Below, in pieces: positions 45,301 through 56,500 of a DNA stretch of 64,000 nucleotides. The stretch is taken from NCBI GenBank assembly GCA_030063045.1, contig JAQSEB010000147.1, positions 248,001-312,000 on the forward strand. The letters run 5' to 3'. Made by a program: the position numbers and the translations under genes. Origin of the DNA: Pratylenchus scribneri (lineage: Eukaryota > Nematoda > Chromadorea > Rhabditida > Pratylenchidae). The first letter of the stretch is position 1. Each line of letters opens with the position of its first letter. The notes beneath the pieces are model-generated. The model was not told the origin of the DNA, did no database searches, and saw only the letters and a list, made by a program, of their open reading frames with translations.

Positions 45301-46149
45301 TTATTTTAGTCAAAACAAATATAAAATTTAGATTTTTAATTAATTTTTCATTTTCAGAGTTGTCTAAAATGGAAACCAGAAGAGAGGCCCAATGCTGAAG
45401 AGCTGCTTAAAGGAGAATATTTAAAAGATATTTCAACTCCCACAGAAAATGTCGACTTCTTTGGAGAAATTACAAATTATTTGGATGAGCAATTTAAGGA
45501 AATTTCTAAATATTTAAAATCTAAAAAATTCACAAAACGTCTTCTTCATCCTCTAGTTCGTTTTAAACATAAAGTATCAAAATTCAAGATACTAAATCGC
45601 AAAAAGCAACAATCACAAAATCATCATTTTGTTGAAGAAAACATTCATACGGTCTCAAAAGGCAAAGCTCAATACTACGAAACGAAACTATTAGCTCAAG
45701 GTGAAAACACGGAAGGACACCATGTACAACAAAATCAAATGGAGGGACAATCATCAAAACATGGAATATACGAAAATAAGACTTCTTCAGATTCAGACCA
45801 AATGGCTATGAATTCGTCATCAAATTCAGCGTCATTTCATTCTGCGCGCCATTATTTTGAACATTTGGAAGAAAATTCGCCCCATTCAACGCCATTTTAC
45901 ACTGCACCGAGTTCTCCAGCAGAACGTGAAATTCATTCATCCTCTTCAACAAATGAAAGCGAAATTCAATTGGCGGATGAAAGTGAGAAATCGGTCGATT
46001 TTGGCAAAAATATTTTGTCTTCAACGGAATTATCAGCTGCACATTTGAACAAAGAGGAAATTGCTAGTAAGAAAAAGTCATGTTGTGATCATTTTATTGT
46101 CTTTCTGAAGAAAGCAGCCAAATTTTGTGGTAATTGCTTATTGGGTTAG
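42328..46149 (+). CDS. A4: secreted kinase-like gene with a lost splice acceptor
   Basis: Exons: 42328-42609, 43250-43434, 43699-43871, 43973-44184, 44331-44555, 45358-46149; 622 aa if all join. Exon 1: signal peptide (LLILLIPFLFLLAI), Cys-Pro-Cys-Gly, ARYLIS, loop GDGGVGV. Exon 2: CVAIKMA, QREI. Exon 3: AIVMQIGQSF. Exon 4: HLDLKIDN, IDFGGA, AAPEI. Exon 5: ADIWSFGML. Exon 6: WKPEERPNAEEL, EGQSSKHGI and C-terminal FCGNCLLG, ending earlier than its relatives. The bases before exon 5 read attttat|GTTTC where paralogs have ttttag|GTTTC or ttag|ATTTC, so the acceptor AG has become AT. The next AG (aaaaaaag|CGG) would shift the frame. The gene may be mis-spliced, or the base may be wrong. Confidence 0.75.
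42730..42960. repeat. Inserted sequence in A4 intron 1, poorly resolved
   Basis: Has repeated gccgtatt / gtcgtatttggtcgtatttt motifs and a left edge agagaccgcaaa facing tctgtctctaat. Possibly a small element; boundaries are uncertain. Confidence 0.35.
42955..43095. mobile_element. Half of a MITE family II element in A4 intron 1
   Basis: Only the right arm is recognisable: tcaacgcatctcgatgaact, ctataaaatgggtactaggt, followed by a degraded end. Confidence 0.45.
44866..45095. mobile_element. Small foldback element in A4 intron 5
   Basis: gggggcgaaagttgaaat at 44866 faces atttcaactttcgcccc at about 45080-45095. Inner copies of attcgccggcga and tcgccggcgaat also face each other. About 230 bp. 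Confidence 0.8.
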
Positions 46150-46186
46150 TAGATAATTTTTTAAATATTTATTCGAATTAAATTAT

Positions 46187-46206
46187 TTAAGGTCCGGCCA
46201 ATTATG
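46187..46206 (+). promoter_or_regulatory. Conserved post-stop element of A4
   Basis: ttaaggtccggccaattatg, about 40 nt after the A4 stop. In paralogs it follows the stop by 5-10 nt, so the A4 stop is probably premature. Confidence 0.5.
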
Positions 46207-46585
46207 ATGATGAATTAAAGAAAAAAGCGAAGAAAGAGGTGCAGAAAAATTGAAGAAATTTCCTTAAAGTAAATTAATTATTATTTATTTTTTAATTTTT
46301 TTCAAAAAGTAAATTTTTTATATTAAATATTTTATCAAGATATCCTCTATAATAGAGTGATTTAACAATTAAATTTTATTCTCACGACAATATCTTACTA
46401 AAATTTCAATTTCCTCTAATAACAATGACAGTGTAATATGCTTTCTGCGGAATTTATCAATCATTCTGCAACAGACAAGAACCTAATAAGAAAACAACAA
46501 ATAAATATTAGAATTTTGTTTATTTTATTTATTTTTTTTTTGAATCCTCCTTTTTGAATTATCTGAAATTGGGTCCTCTGTCGGC
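46207..46585. other. Intergenic after A4
   Basis: AT-rich 3' flank with tattttatcaagatatcctc, also seen after A1 and A2 (family 3' flank). Nothing else identified. Confidence 0.5.
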
Positions 46586-46589
46586 ACCG

Positions 46590-46890
46590 GTTTAATTACG
46601 GATTCCGCCTCAGTAGGAAGCCAAAATTATTGGCCATTGTTGAGGCTGCTTACATCACCTTCATTGATTTGGCCCTATTTTTGCCGCGCGCGGCGATGAG
46701 TTAATGAGAGCGAATACTCACTGTGTGAAGATCCTCAGAAGGAAAAGGCATTTTGAGATAGGCATAGGCTAATATGAGGAGAGCTATAGAAAAATCAATG
46801 ACCGGCGAAACCTGCTGACTTGAATATTGAATTCGGTTTAAACATTCAAATTGAACGGTTTTCTTTAAATCCTCGACATCAAATTCATAT
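46590..46890 (+). promoter_or_regulatory. Upstream module, distal copy before A5
   Basis: Contains ttacggattccgcctcag, tggccattgttgaggctgc, gccgcgcgcggc, cattttgagataggc and the core aaaatcaatgaccggcgaaa-cctgctgac at 46790-46819, then attcaaattgaacggttttc. No start codon of an A gene follows; a gene copy may have been lost here. Confidence 0.5.
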
Positions 46891-47139
46891 TATAATATTA
46901 TAAATAAACTGGGAGTCTTGTGGAAAAATCTTTATTTGGATCTATCATTTTCTCCATTAACCATCTCATTCATCAACCCTTTCGGTCCAGTTCAAACATT
47001 AGAATGAAACCTGCCTCCAGCCTTCTATTTTAGGCAAACGCTACAATTATTTCGCCGGCAACCTTCCTATAGCTCATTCATCATCAGACTAAACCAGCCG
47101 AATGGAATCCGCTTAGAATAATTTTAATTTACCAAAAAA

Positions 47140-47360
47140 ATGACTGATTTTGGCAAAAATTCTTTCGTGTGGAAAAATTTTATATTTTTGAGGCCATATA
47201 GCGGCCAAATCAAATTTCTTTAAGATTCCCTAACCCATAGCCCCTTAACCTCAACTGCCCTGAATCTAACCGAGAGCCCTAATACCTAATTATAGCCAAG
47301 GTATATGGCCTCAAAATCAAAAATATAATATTTTTCGACACGATTTTTTTGTAAATTCAG
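47140..47360. mobile_element. Small inverted-repeat element
   Basis: tcgtgtggaaaaattttata and tttttgaggccatata on the left face tatatggcctcaaaa and tatttttcgacacgattttt on the right. About 220 bp, between the two upstream modules of A5. Confidence 0.7.
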
Positions 47361-47499
47361 TCATTTTTTGTAAATTTAATAGACTTACTATCTGCTTTAT
47401 AAAAAACCAATTATGAGACTGATATTAGGTTAAAATATTTTGTGCATTTTCTGTTCTCTTCTTTCAGAGTTGATCGAATGATATTTTGTTTCGAATCCG

Positions 47500-47895
47500 C
47501 TATCCTCCTCTATCCTTCAATGTCGGATCATTTGCGGAATCAGCAAAGCATGAAGACTGGCCAAAAATATGGCCATCTTCTCATATGTTCATCGGTTGAC
47601 GGGCTCGCGTCGCGCGCTTTCAAGGAGCTTCCGATTTCGACGGTAGTCCAGATTTAAGCACTGTTATGAAGGCAGAGACAAAGAAAAGCATTTAAGTAAG
47701 ATATCTTCTTATGTCGGATGATACGATTTGGGAGAGAGTTATGGAAAAATCGATTGTCTGCAAAACCTGCTGACTTGAATAGTTTGTGCCTTCAAATTGC
47801 ACGGTTTTCTTTACAATGCTCAAATTTAATTTATTATTTTCATAAAATAATTCATATAACTATTAGATTTCAGATATCCCATAATTAATTTAATG
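47500..47895 (+). promoter_or_regulatory. Upstream module, proximal copy before A5, with a displaced leader
   Basis: Contains ggatcatttgcggaatcagc, ggctcgcgtcgcgcgc and the core aaaatcgattgtctgcaaaacctgctgac at 47745-47773. It is followed at about 47873-47895 by an acceptor (gatttcag) and a leader with an ATG whose frame stops at once. The real A5 start lies about 1 kb further on, beyond a poly-G tract and a palindrome, so insertions have separated the module from its gene. Confidence 0.55.
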
Positions 47896-47912
47896 GTACT
47901 AGTTAATTAATA

Positions 47913-47933
47913 GGGGGGGGGGGGGGGGGGGGG
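47913..47933 (+). repeat. Poly-G run (21 G)
   Basis: An uninterrupted G homopolymer, followed at 48040-48300 by TTAGGG / TAGGGTAGGG-like imperfect repeats. Length in the assembly may be unreliable. Confidence 0.9.
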
Positions 47934-48430
47934 CAAACAATTAATTGGGGGGAACCCAAAAATCGACTATTCTCTCTCAACCGATATTTTGAGAACCGAA
48001 AACATGAAGAGAGGAAATCTAAACTCTAAAAGTCTAAAACCTTACACCTAAATCTAAACCTAACCTTACTCTACCCTTTCCTGACTTCATTAGAGATTTA
48101 GGCAAACATTATTTAGGGTAGTGTAATGTGAGCTTTTGGTAAGGCCAGATGAGTTTTAGGGTTAAGGAAGGGTAGGCTTTTAGGGTTAGGGTAGGGTAGA
48201 AATGCGTTTGGTTAAGGCCAGATGAGTTTTAGGGGTAGGGTAGTGTAGGTTGAGTTTAGGGCTAGGGCAAGTATTCAGATTAGGGTGAGTCTTCTTTTGT
48301 GTAACACATCCTAGGGATACTGAGGGAGGCGGAATAATAAATTTTTGGGTCGTACCTCCCCCCACCCCGATTAATTAAATATTATGAATTTAATTTATTA
48401 TTTTCAGAAAATTAATTAAAATTAACGGAC

Positions 48431-48815
48431 CGTCACGTTTCAGTACCGCACGTTTCAGTCCCAGCAACTTTGACGAGCCATAGCACAGCAAAGAAGAAAC
48501 CGTATGATGCAATCTTGGTATCATTTGATAGAGCTATCTGAGTGAGCTCTATCAAATAGTATATAGAGATCTGCGAAAAGTTTGATAACCACTTAATTAC
48601 AAGCTTTTAATTAAGAAAAAGCGACTTGTATTCACTTATTCAGCTTTAAGTCATTTAAAATTTAAGTTAATCAAAAAAGCTTTATCACTATTCGATAGAG
48701 TTCAGATAGCTCTATCAAATGATACCAAGATTGCATCATACGGTTTCTTCTTTGTTGAGCTATGGCTCAACAAAGTGGCTGGGACTGAAACGTGCGGTAC
48801 TGAAACATTACCCAC
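48431..48815. mobile_element. Palindromic MITE upstream of A5
   Basis: gtttcagtaccgcacgtttc and agtcccagc on the left face gctgggactgaaacgtgcgg and tactgaaac on the right. Inner arms: accgtatgatgcaatcttgg, tatcatttgatagagctatc, mirrored. About 385 bp; no coding capacity. Confidence 0.85.
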
Positions 48816-48879
48816 CGAAAATTAATTGTATAATTTTTTTATTTAGATTTTAGAATCTGTCTGAGAATTGAACTTATTT

Positions 48880-51800
48880 ATGATTGTTATACTACTCTTT
48901 TTCCTTATTTCATTTCCATTTTTACTTGATGCTGACAAATGTATACGAATGTTTGAAAAGACGCATTGCCTCCATAAGGGGATTATTAAACAGTTATTTA
49001 CAAAGAAGGAATACCCCAATGAAAGGATTGAACCATTATTTACAAAAGAAGAATATGAAAAAATTGAATCCGCTGTCAGTAGACCTCTAAAATTTAAGCC
49101 AGAAGAGAAATGTCCTTGTGGAAAAGATGATTTGGACAAAATGAAATTCTTCTATTTTCAATGGGTCCATCCTGTAACAAATGAAATGCAATTGGCCAGA
49201 TATTTGATCAGTAAAACATTTTTGGGTGGTGGCGGCGTTGGAAAGGTGAGTAGAAAACTAGCAATGACAATGAATAAAAGAATATTTATAAAATGGTGGA
49301 TGGATAATTGAGCACCGGACAATTGGGCACCAGCCTAATTTGGACAATTGGGCACGGACAATTGGGCACAAGCGGACAATTGGGCACCACAATAAAATTT
49401 TCATAATTCTTTTTACATTAGGGATTAGGGTTAGGGCTAAGATTAGGGTTTAGGTTAGGGTTCGGAGCATAGGGAAACGAAGGGGAGTCAAACAGCGCCT
49501 TAATTCATACCAAATAATTGAAACTATTTTTATTGTGGTGCCCAATTGTCCGCTTGTGCCCAGTTGTCCGTGCCCAATTATCCGAATTTAGTTTGTGCCC
49601 AATTGTCCGGTAAACTATAAAATCACATATAGCAGAGTAATTTTGAATAGAGATTGGCAAGGCGCTTCGATCGATACCACGGTACGGTGTTCCCAAAAAA
49701 ATCCCGGTACCGAGTTGGTATCGAAAATTCAAAAAATTTTTCGATCATTACCACAGTACGGGATTCCCGAATAGTACCGAGTCGGGATCCCGAAAATTAT
49801 CGATCGGGATCCTGTACCGTCCGATCTCTAATTTTGAATAGACAAAAAGTATTCTGATGAACTTCTGAATTAAAAATTTTGTCCAAAATATTATATATTA
49901 CTATACTCTCCTTAATTTATAAATTGTCTAAAGTCTGATTCATAAAGAAACTATAATCAAACCTGCTTAAAAAGAGGGAAATTCTATAAACTTATCCTCT
50001 CTTCTAAAAAAGCTCTTTTCTCACTATTTGGCTGGCTATCTTGGGTGGAGGTTATTTAAAGGCTCCGTTTTGCTCATTGTTATTATTTAACAGTCAGCAG
50101 AGAACTAGGTTTGGAAAAACAGTATCATTTCATTAGTAACCGGTGGAAATCAGACGGTCCGCGAACTATTTCATGGCCTTGCTGCTGGCCGAGGCCGAGG
50201 CGCCTGAAAAGGAGTAGGAATAGGGGCGTGCGATGCGAATGCATTGAGAGAAGAAAGATAACAATAGAAAATAGAGCAGAGAAGATAGAAATACGTAAAA
50301 TATCCGCCATTTTTTATAATCAACTGATGCTTATCATATTTTGATATATGATCCGATTAATTAATTAATCCCATTTTATTCAATCAAATTAAATTTAATG
50401 TCAATTGGTTATTTTTATTTTTAAAAAGCTTTAATTTATTTTAAAGGTATATCACGCCACTATGATTTCCTATCCAGAAAATGAGCCTCATAAATGTGTG
50501 GCCATCAAAATGGCGAGAAAAGATGTTGAAGTAAATGAAGAAATAGCAAAAGTTTCGATTAATAAGGAAATTGAAATGGCGAAATTCTTCAGAGGAACAA
50601 ATCATATAATTGGTTATGGACCCCGGTAATTTTTGTTAATTATAGAAAATCAAATATCAAAATCTCTCGGGTTGGTGAAGTATCACATCATTATGAAAAT
50701 AAAATAAAATTTATTTTTTCTCTTAAAATATATACCGTAAATTCTCTTTTAATATACCACATGGGGAATTATTTTCCAACTTTCCGAAAAGGTGGAAAAT
50801 TATTAAAAATTGGTGAATTATTTTTCGATATTCCCGAAAGGTAGGAAATTATTACAGATTTGGATATTAAAAGAGAATTTACGGTAAGTTGTTTTCGTCG
50901 CTAGTGAATTCGAATTTTGCATCATTTCATCCATAATTATATTATAGAGTTCTATCCACAAAACTTGGGTACCATTTTTGATAGTTAATAGTGTAATATA
51001 GTAGGCAAGCTATGAGAATGATACAAATCTTGCTATTATAGCAAGGTTTTTTTGGAGAAAATTAAAGAGGCAATTCGACATTTTCTGATTCTTAAATAGT
51101 TTTATTTTTAAAATCATTTAAGTATAATATAGAAAAAAATTTATAATAAATTTTTAACAATTTTAAGTCATTATTATTTGCGCAATGGAAATGTGCCAGT
51201 AAACGCAATTGTAATGGAAATTGGTGAATCTTTTAAAAATGATTGGGGCCAATTGGATGAGATTGAAATGAAGATGCTCAAATATTTGAAACAAATTTTA
51301 TTCGGAATTAAGGAAATCCATCAAAAAAGTAAGTGCAAAAATAATTAAAAATTAATTAAATATTTAAAAATTTAATTTTTTAAATTCCTTAAGATTTTGT
51401 TCATCTGGACCTGAAAAACGCTAATGTTGTGAAAATATCCAGCAATAATGATAATGAGAGTTATTTGAAATTAATTGATTTTGGCAGTGCCATAAAATTG
51501 GAGAATAACGAGATTAAGGAAGTGAACAAAAAGAAAAATGATTTGATAATAACCCCAGAATTTACGGCACCAGAAATTAATGTACCAAAATTTTTTGAGG
51601 ATAACCGTGACACTATAAAGGTAAGAATTTTAAAAAATATTTGTATATTAATTTAATTAAATAATTTTAGTGTAAAATTTTTACATTTATTTAGATTTCT
51701 AAAAAAGCGGATATCTGGTCATTTGGGATGATCATCCTGGATTTGCTAGCATCAATGCCGACTTTAGAAGAGAAAGATAATCCCACTGGACTTTTCACTG

Positions 51801-52744
51801 AAGCTATTAAATTTAAAGTTAAAGGTGAAAAATTAATATTCGAACAATTTGTTGATGAAATGAAAATTTTTTTGGAAATTTCGAAAAATAATTTTCCAAA
51901 AATAACGGCTATAATGGAGGTAAATTTAAATAATTTTTGTTTATTTTTAATCTAATGTTGTTGAATGAGCCAATTTTGTACAACGCTTTAATGGGGAAAA
52001 AGTTAAAAATTTAGTCAAAAATTGTAAAAAAAATATTTGTCTAAATCCACAAAAAAAATACTCAAAATATTTAATCAATTTCACAGAAAAAAAATACAAA
52101 ATTAAAAAATTAATGCCTAAAAAACTATTGCAAATTAAAAAAAAAATAAAATTTTATATTTTTAATGATTTTTAAATTTTCAGATTTGCCTAAAATGGAA
52201 GCCAGAAGATAGGCCCACGGCCGAAGAACTGCTCAAAGAAAAATATTTCAATGACATTTCAATACCAACAGAAAACCCAAAAAATACCGATTTCTTTGAA
52301 AAGATGACAAAATATTTGGATGAGCAATTTAAGAAAATTTCTCAAAAATTAAAATCTGAAAAATTCAATGAACGCGTTCTTCAACTAATTCCTACAAATT
52401 TTTATTCTAACATGTCCGAATATAAGGCAGAATATCTGAAAAATGAACGAAACATATATGGCGGTTTGTTTAAAAATTTGGACCCAAAAAGCATATCACC
52501 AAATGATTTATTTAACAAGAAAGTGTCAAATGACAAAGCTCACTATCACGGCGGGAAATTTATGAAAAGAAGAGCTAAAATTATTCCTGGTAAAGAATTT
52601 GGTTTTTTTTTTATTATCTGGGGCAAAGGAAAATATTTTATTCAAATTAAATTATTAAGGTCCAGCAGACTCATTGTCATGATGACGAAGAATCGGACAG
52701 AAAGTGAAGAACGGATCACTGATGAGAAATTAAAGAAAAATTAA
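48880..52744 (+). CDS. A5: secreted kinase-like gene with a divergent tail
   Basis: Exons: 48880-49245, 50447-50625, 51168-51328, 51394-51620, 51695-51919, 52184-52744, giving 572 aa. Exon 1: signal peptide (VILLFFLISFPFLL), an extra FTKKEY-type segment repeated twice, Cys-Pro-Cys-Gly, ARYLIS, loop GGGGVGK. Exon 2: CVAIKMA, NKEI. Exon 3: AIVMEIGESF. Exon 4: HLDLKNAN, IDFGSA, TAPEI. Exon 5: ADIWSFGM. Exon 6: WKPEDRPTAEEL, YLDEQFKKIS and a short Lys-rich tail. The tail lacks EGQSSKHG and the C-terminal Cys-x-x-x-Leu-Leu motif, and the frame reads through the block that is post-stop in other copies (attaaggtccagcagactca at about 52654), ending at 52744. So a deletion or frameshift probably fused the tail to former 3' UTR. 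The kinase domain looks complete. Confidence 0.8.
49314..49611. mobile_element. Foldback element in A5 intron 1
   Basis: accggacaattgggcac on the left faces gtgcccaattgtccggt on the right. Each arm repeats ggacaattgggcac three to four times. About 300 bp. Confidence 0.85.
49650..49840. repeat. Palindromic GGTACCGA / TCGGGATCC sequence in A5 intron 1
   Basis: Contains repeated taccacggtacgg, gtaccgagt-ggtatcg and gatcgggatcc blocks; similar gagtcgggatccgaatag occurs near 38410 in A3 intron 2. Probably a dispersed element; boundaries unclear. Confidence 0.5.
50734..50884. mobile_element. Short MITE flanked by TA in A5 intron 2
   Basis: CCGTAAATTCTCTTTTAATA faces TATTAAAAGAGAATTTACGG, perfect 20-bp ends, with TA on both sides. 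151 bp. TA target and short size suggest a Tc1/mariner-type MITE. A relative lies at 59441-59618. Confidence 0.85.
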
Positions 52745-53280
52745 AATTGAAGAAAAAATTTTCCAATTCCTAAAAAAATGAAAAAATGTGATTTTTTTTG
52801 AAAATTTGTAAAATATAAAATTATATTTTTTATGGGAATCTTTGATCACTTTTTGATTTTATTATAATTATATTACATTACATATCATTCTATTTATAAA
52901 GAAAGTAACTACAAAAATATTAAGAGCAGCAGCAGTAGAGTAGAAGCAACAATTTTCAGGTGTCTCATAATACCAGATTTCTCGGTAATTTTCCACATTT
53001 GATGTCCCGGTCAAATTTTTCCATGCCAGATTTTTCAAAATTTGCCAGTTTTTTGAATTTTTGTCAGATTTTGTACGGATTTCAATTTATGTTTCAAAAT
53101 TCGCTTCTAAAAGAATTATATAAAAATTTGGAACTGCTCATTTGGAGCTTGGGTATTTTTACAACATAATTTTCAAAATTTATTGTTCAAATTTTTATAT
53201 TTTTAGATTTGTTCTCTTATCGAAAATACCTAATTTAATCATTTCCACATAATTTTAAAAATAATATAATTGATTGATTA
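52745..53280. other. Intergenic between A5 and A6
   Basis: AT-rich. 52900-53160 has repeated tttgtcagatttt / ccagatttttcaaaatttgcc phrases but no convincing gene. Confidence 0.45.
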
Positions 53281-53490
53281 CAAATGCTAATCGATTTGGG
53301 CATACTTGGAATCGGGCTAGAGCCATATTTGAGTTCAAAGTGGGCATTTTGGAGAAGGGATAGGTAGAATAAAGTGACTTGCGAGATTTATGGAGAGATT
53401 CAAAAATCGATGGTCATAAAACCTGTTGACTTGAATAATGAATAATTTATAATCATAATCAAATTGAACGACTTTCCTTAAAATCCTCAT
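53281..53490 (+). promoter_or_regulatory. Upstream module before A6 (short form)
   Basis: Contains tgctaatcgatttggg, gcattttggagaagggatag, gagatttatggagag and the core aaaatcgatggtcataaaacctgttgac at 53403-53430, about 120 nt before the ATG. The GC-rich middle seen in other copies is largely missing. Confidence 0.55.
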
Positions 53491-53553
53491 ATTTAATTAA
53501 TTATTTAAATAATTTAAATTTAATTTGAATTTTCGATATCCCACATTATTTAT

Positions 53554-56500
53554 ATGAATCTTCCACTTCTCCTCCTTATTTCATTTCCTCTTCTACTTGC
53601 TACTGAAACCAAAAAATGGAGGATTAAATCATTGTTTACAAAGGAGGATTATGATAAAAAATGGATTAAATCATTGTTTACAAAAGAGGATTACGATAAA
53701 ATTGAATCATCTGCCAGACTTACATTCAATCCAACACAAAAATGCCCTTGTGGAAAATATTATTTGGGTGAAATGGAATTGGCCTATTTTCAATGGATCC
53801 ACCCTGAAACACACAAAATACAATTGGCCAGATATTTGATCAGTAAACGTCTTTTTGCCTCTGGCAGAGTTGGGGTGGTGAGTCGAAATTTATTAACGGA
53901 ATGGTACTTTCCGTTTTGTTACACCCATAGCAAAAATAAAGAAAATCACATCTTGAGTTCTTGAGGGTAATTTAATTTGTGCGTAGAACACGAATCTGAC
54001 ATCCATTTTGCTCATATCTTTTCATCTTGTTAAAGTATTGTCTACTTTTACCATGAAAATGTAAAAGACATACTATATGGTGAAGAGAGGGATAAACAGG
54101 GTAATAACGTATAACCGAGTATTGGCAAAATCGGACCTCATAGTGACTCATAATGTGATACTCGATCGGCAGGCCTTGTCCATACTTAAAAACTTGCCGG
54201 CAAATTTCTCCTTAAAAAGTTGCCGGCAAATTTCTCCTTAAAAACTTGCCGGCAAATTTCTCCTTAAAAAGTTGCCGGCAAATTTCTCCTTAAAAACTTG
54301 CCGGCAAATTTCTCCTTAAAAAGTTGCCGGCAAATTTCTCCTTAAAAACTTGCCGGCAAATTTCTCCTTAAAAACTTGCCGGCAAATTTCTCCTTAAAAA
54401 CTTGCCGGCAAATTTCTCCTTAAAAACTTGCCGGCAATTTCTTGCCGGCAATTTTTCAGAAAATGTCCATACTTTTTTCCAAAAATTGCCTCTTGCCGGC
54501 AATTTTTCTTGCTGGCAAGAAAATTGAAAAATTGCCGGCAAGAAAAATGCCGCAATAAATATGGACAAGGCCTCATAGCCGAATTAGGAGTGTGCAATTT
54601 TACATGGGTGAAATTAAGAGATGAAAAAGATAGACAATGGGGAAAGAATATTGTAGGGGAAGAAATAAAGAATTCGATTTTTTTTATAATCGACTGAGTC
54701 TAAAAATTCGATTTTATTCAATCAAATAAAATAATAAGCCAATCGGTTATTTTTTTAATTTTCCAAACTTTTAAGCTTTTTCATGCCACTATGATTTCCT
54801 ATCCAGAAAATGATCCACATAAATGTGTGGCCATTAAAATGGCAAAAGACGGTGCAAATGAAACTAGATATGCAGCAGAAAAGAACATGGAAATTATTGA
54901 AAGGGAAATTAACGTGATCAAATCCTTCAGAATGACAAATCACAGTGTGGGCTATGGACCCCGGTTAATTTTTGTAATATTTATTGGAGATGGAGATTGG
55001 GGAACTTCCATAAATATTTAATCATTAAAATATAATATAAAAATTAAAATAATAATTTTACAGTCATTATTTAATGCCAAATAAAAAGCCGATAGCAAAT
55101 GCAATTGTAATGGAGATTGGTCATTCTTTTGAAAATTATTGGGCAAAAAGGGAAGATAATAATAAAAAATATATTGAAAAGAAGATGCTGAAAATTTTGA
55201 AACAAATTTTAATGGGAATTGAGGAAATTCATCAGAGAAGTAAATCCAAAAATATTTAAAAATTAAATTAAATTGAATAATAAAAAATTTATTATAAAAC
55301 TTTGTTTTTTATTTTCAAATTTTATTTCATTAATTCCACAAGATTTTGTTCATCTCGACCTGAAAGCCGCTAATGTTTTGATAACGCCCAGTAATAATGA
55401 TAATGAATTTTATTTGAAATTAATTGATTTTGGCGGTGCCATTAAATTAAAGAATGGCAAAAGGAGGAAATTAAACAAAGATTTGGTAATAACTCAACAA
55501 TGTACGGCACCAGAAATTTATATACCAAAATTTGTTGAGAATAAGCATTACATAATGGTAAGAATTTTTTTAAATATTCGATTATTAAAATTTAATTAAA
55601 ATAAAATTATTTTTTATAATTTTATTTTAAAATTTTTTTTTGAAATTAAATTAATTTTTGTAAATTTTTTTAATAATTTTATTCTGAAATTTTTAATATT
55701 TTTATTTTCAGATTTCTAAAAAAGCAGATATTTGGTCATTTGGGATGCTAATCCTGGAAATGTTCGCTTATATCCCTACATTAGAAAACAATCAAAATCC
55801 ATTTAAATTTTTCAAATTTGATGCTGCCAAATATTTGAGTAATAAAAACAAAAAATTTAAGAAGGCAATCATAAATTTGAAAAGTTTAATATTGAAGAGA
55901 AGATTTGAAGAAAAACTGAACAAATTTTTGGCAATTACGGAAAAGAATTTTCCAAGAGTATCCGCCATATTGGAGGTAAATTTAATTATTATTTGTTATT
56001 TTATATTTATTTTCAATAATTTGTCATTTCCTTTGCTTTATTTCTTTAAAGGCGTTAGGCTTACTAATAGTCTTTTGTCTTAAACAAAATAAAAATGTTA
56101 GATTAAAACAAACTTTCTGGCTAATTAGAAAAAACCCAATATATCTATTAAATTTTATCGGAAATTGTCATAAATTAAAAAAAAATAAACATTTATTTTA
56201 ATGTTTACAAAATATACTTTGGCTATTTTCAAATAAAAATAAAAGACATCGATTATGTGACCTAATAATATCCGCACTATTGGATTTTACCGGGAGATAA
56301 TTTTAACATGACATAGAAAAAGAAATTAATTAAAAAATTATTATTATTAATAATTATTTAAAAATTGTTGATTAACTAATAAATTTTGATTATAGAGAAT
56401 TTTTGTTTATTTTAATCATTAATAAATAAAATTTAGATTTTAAATTAATTTTTCATTTTCAGAGTTGCCTAAAATGGGATCCAAAAAGGAGGTCCATGCC

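Noticed and set aside
48040..48300. Telomeric repeat tract
   Set aside because: TTAGGG-like words are irregular and mixed with TAGGGTAGGG; no regular array, so not called a telomere.
54193..54450. CRISPR-like array of 26-bp repeats
   Set aside because: There are no unique spacers; units are contiguous and the genome is eukaryotic with introns.
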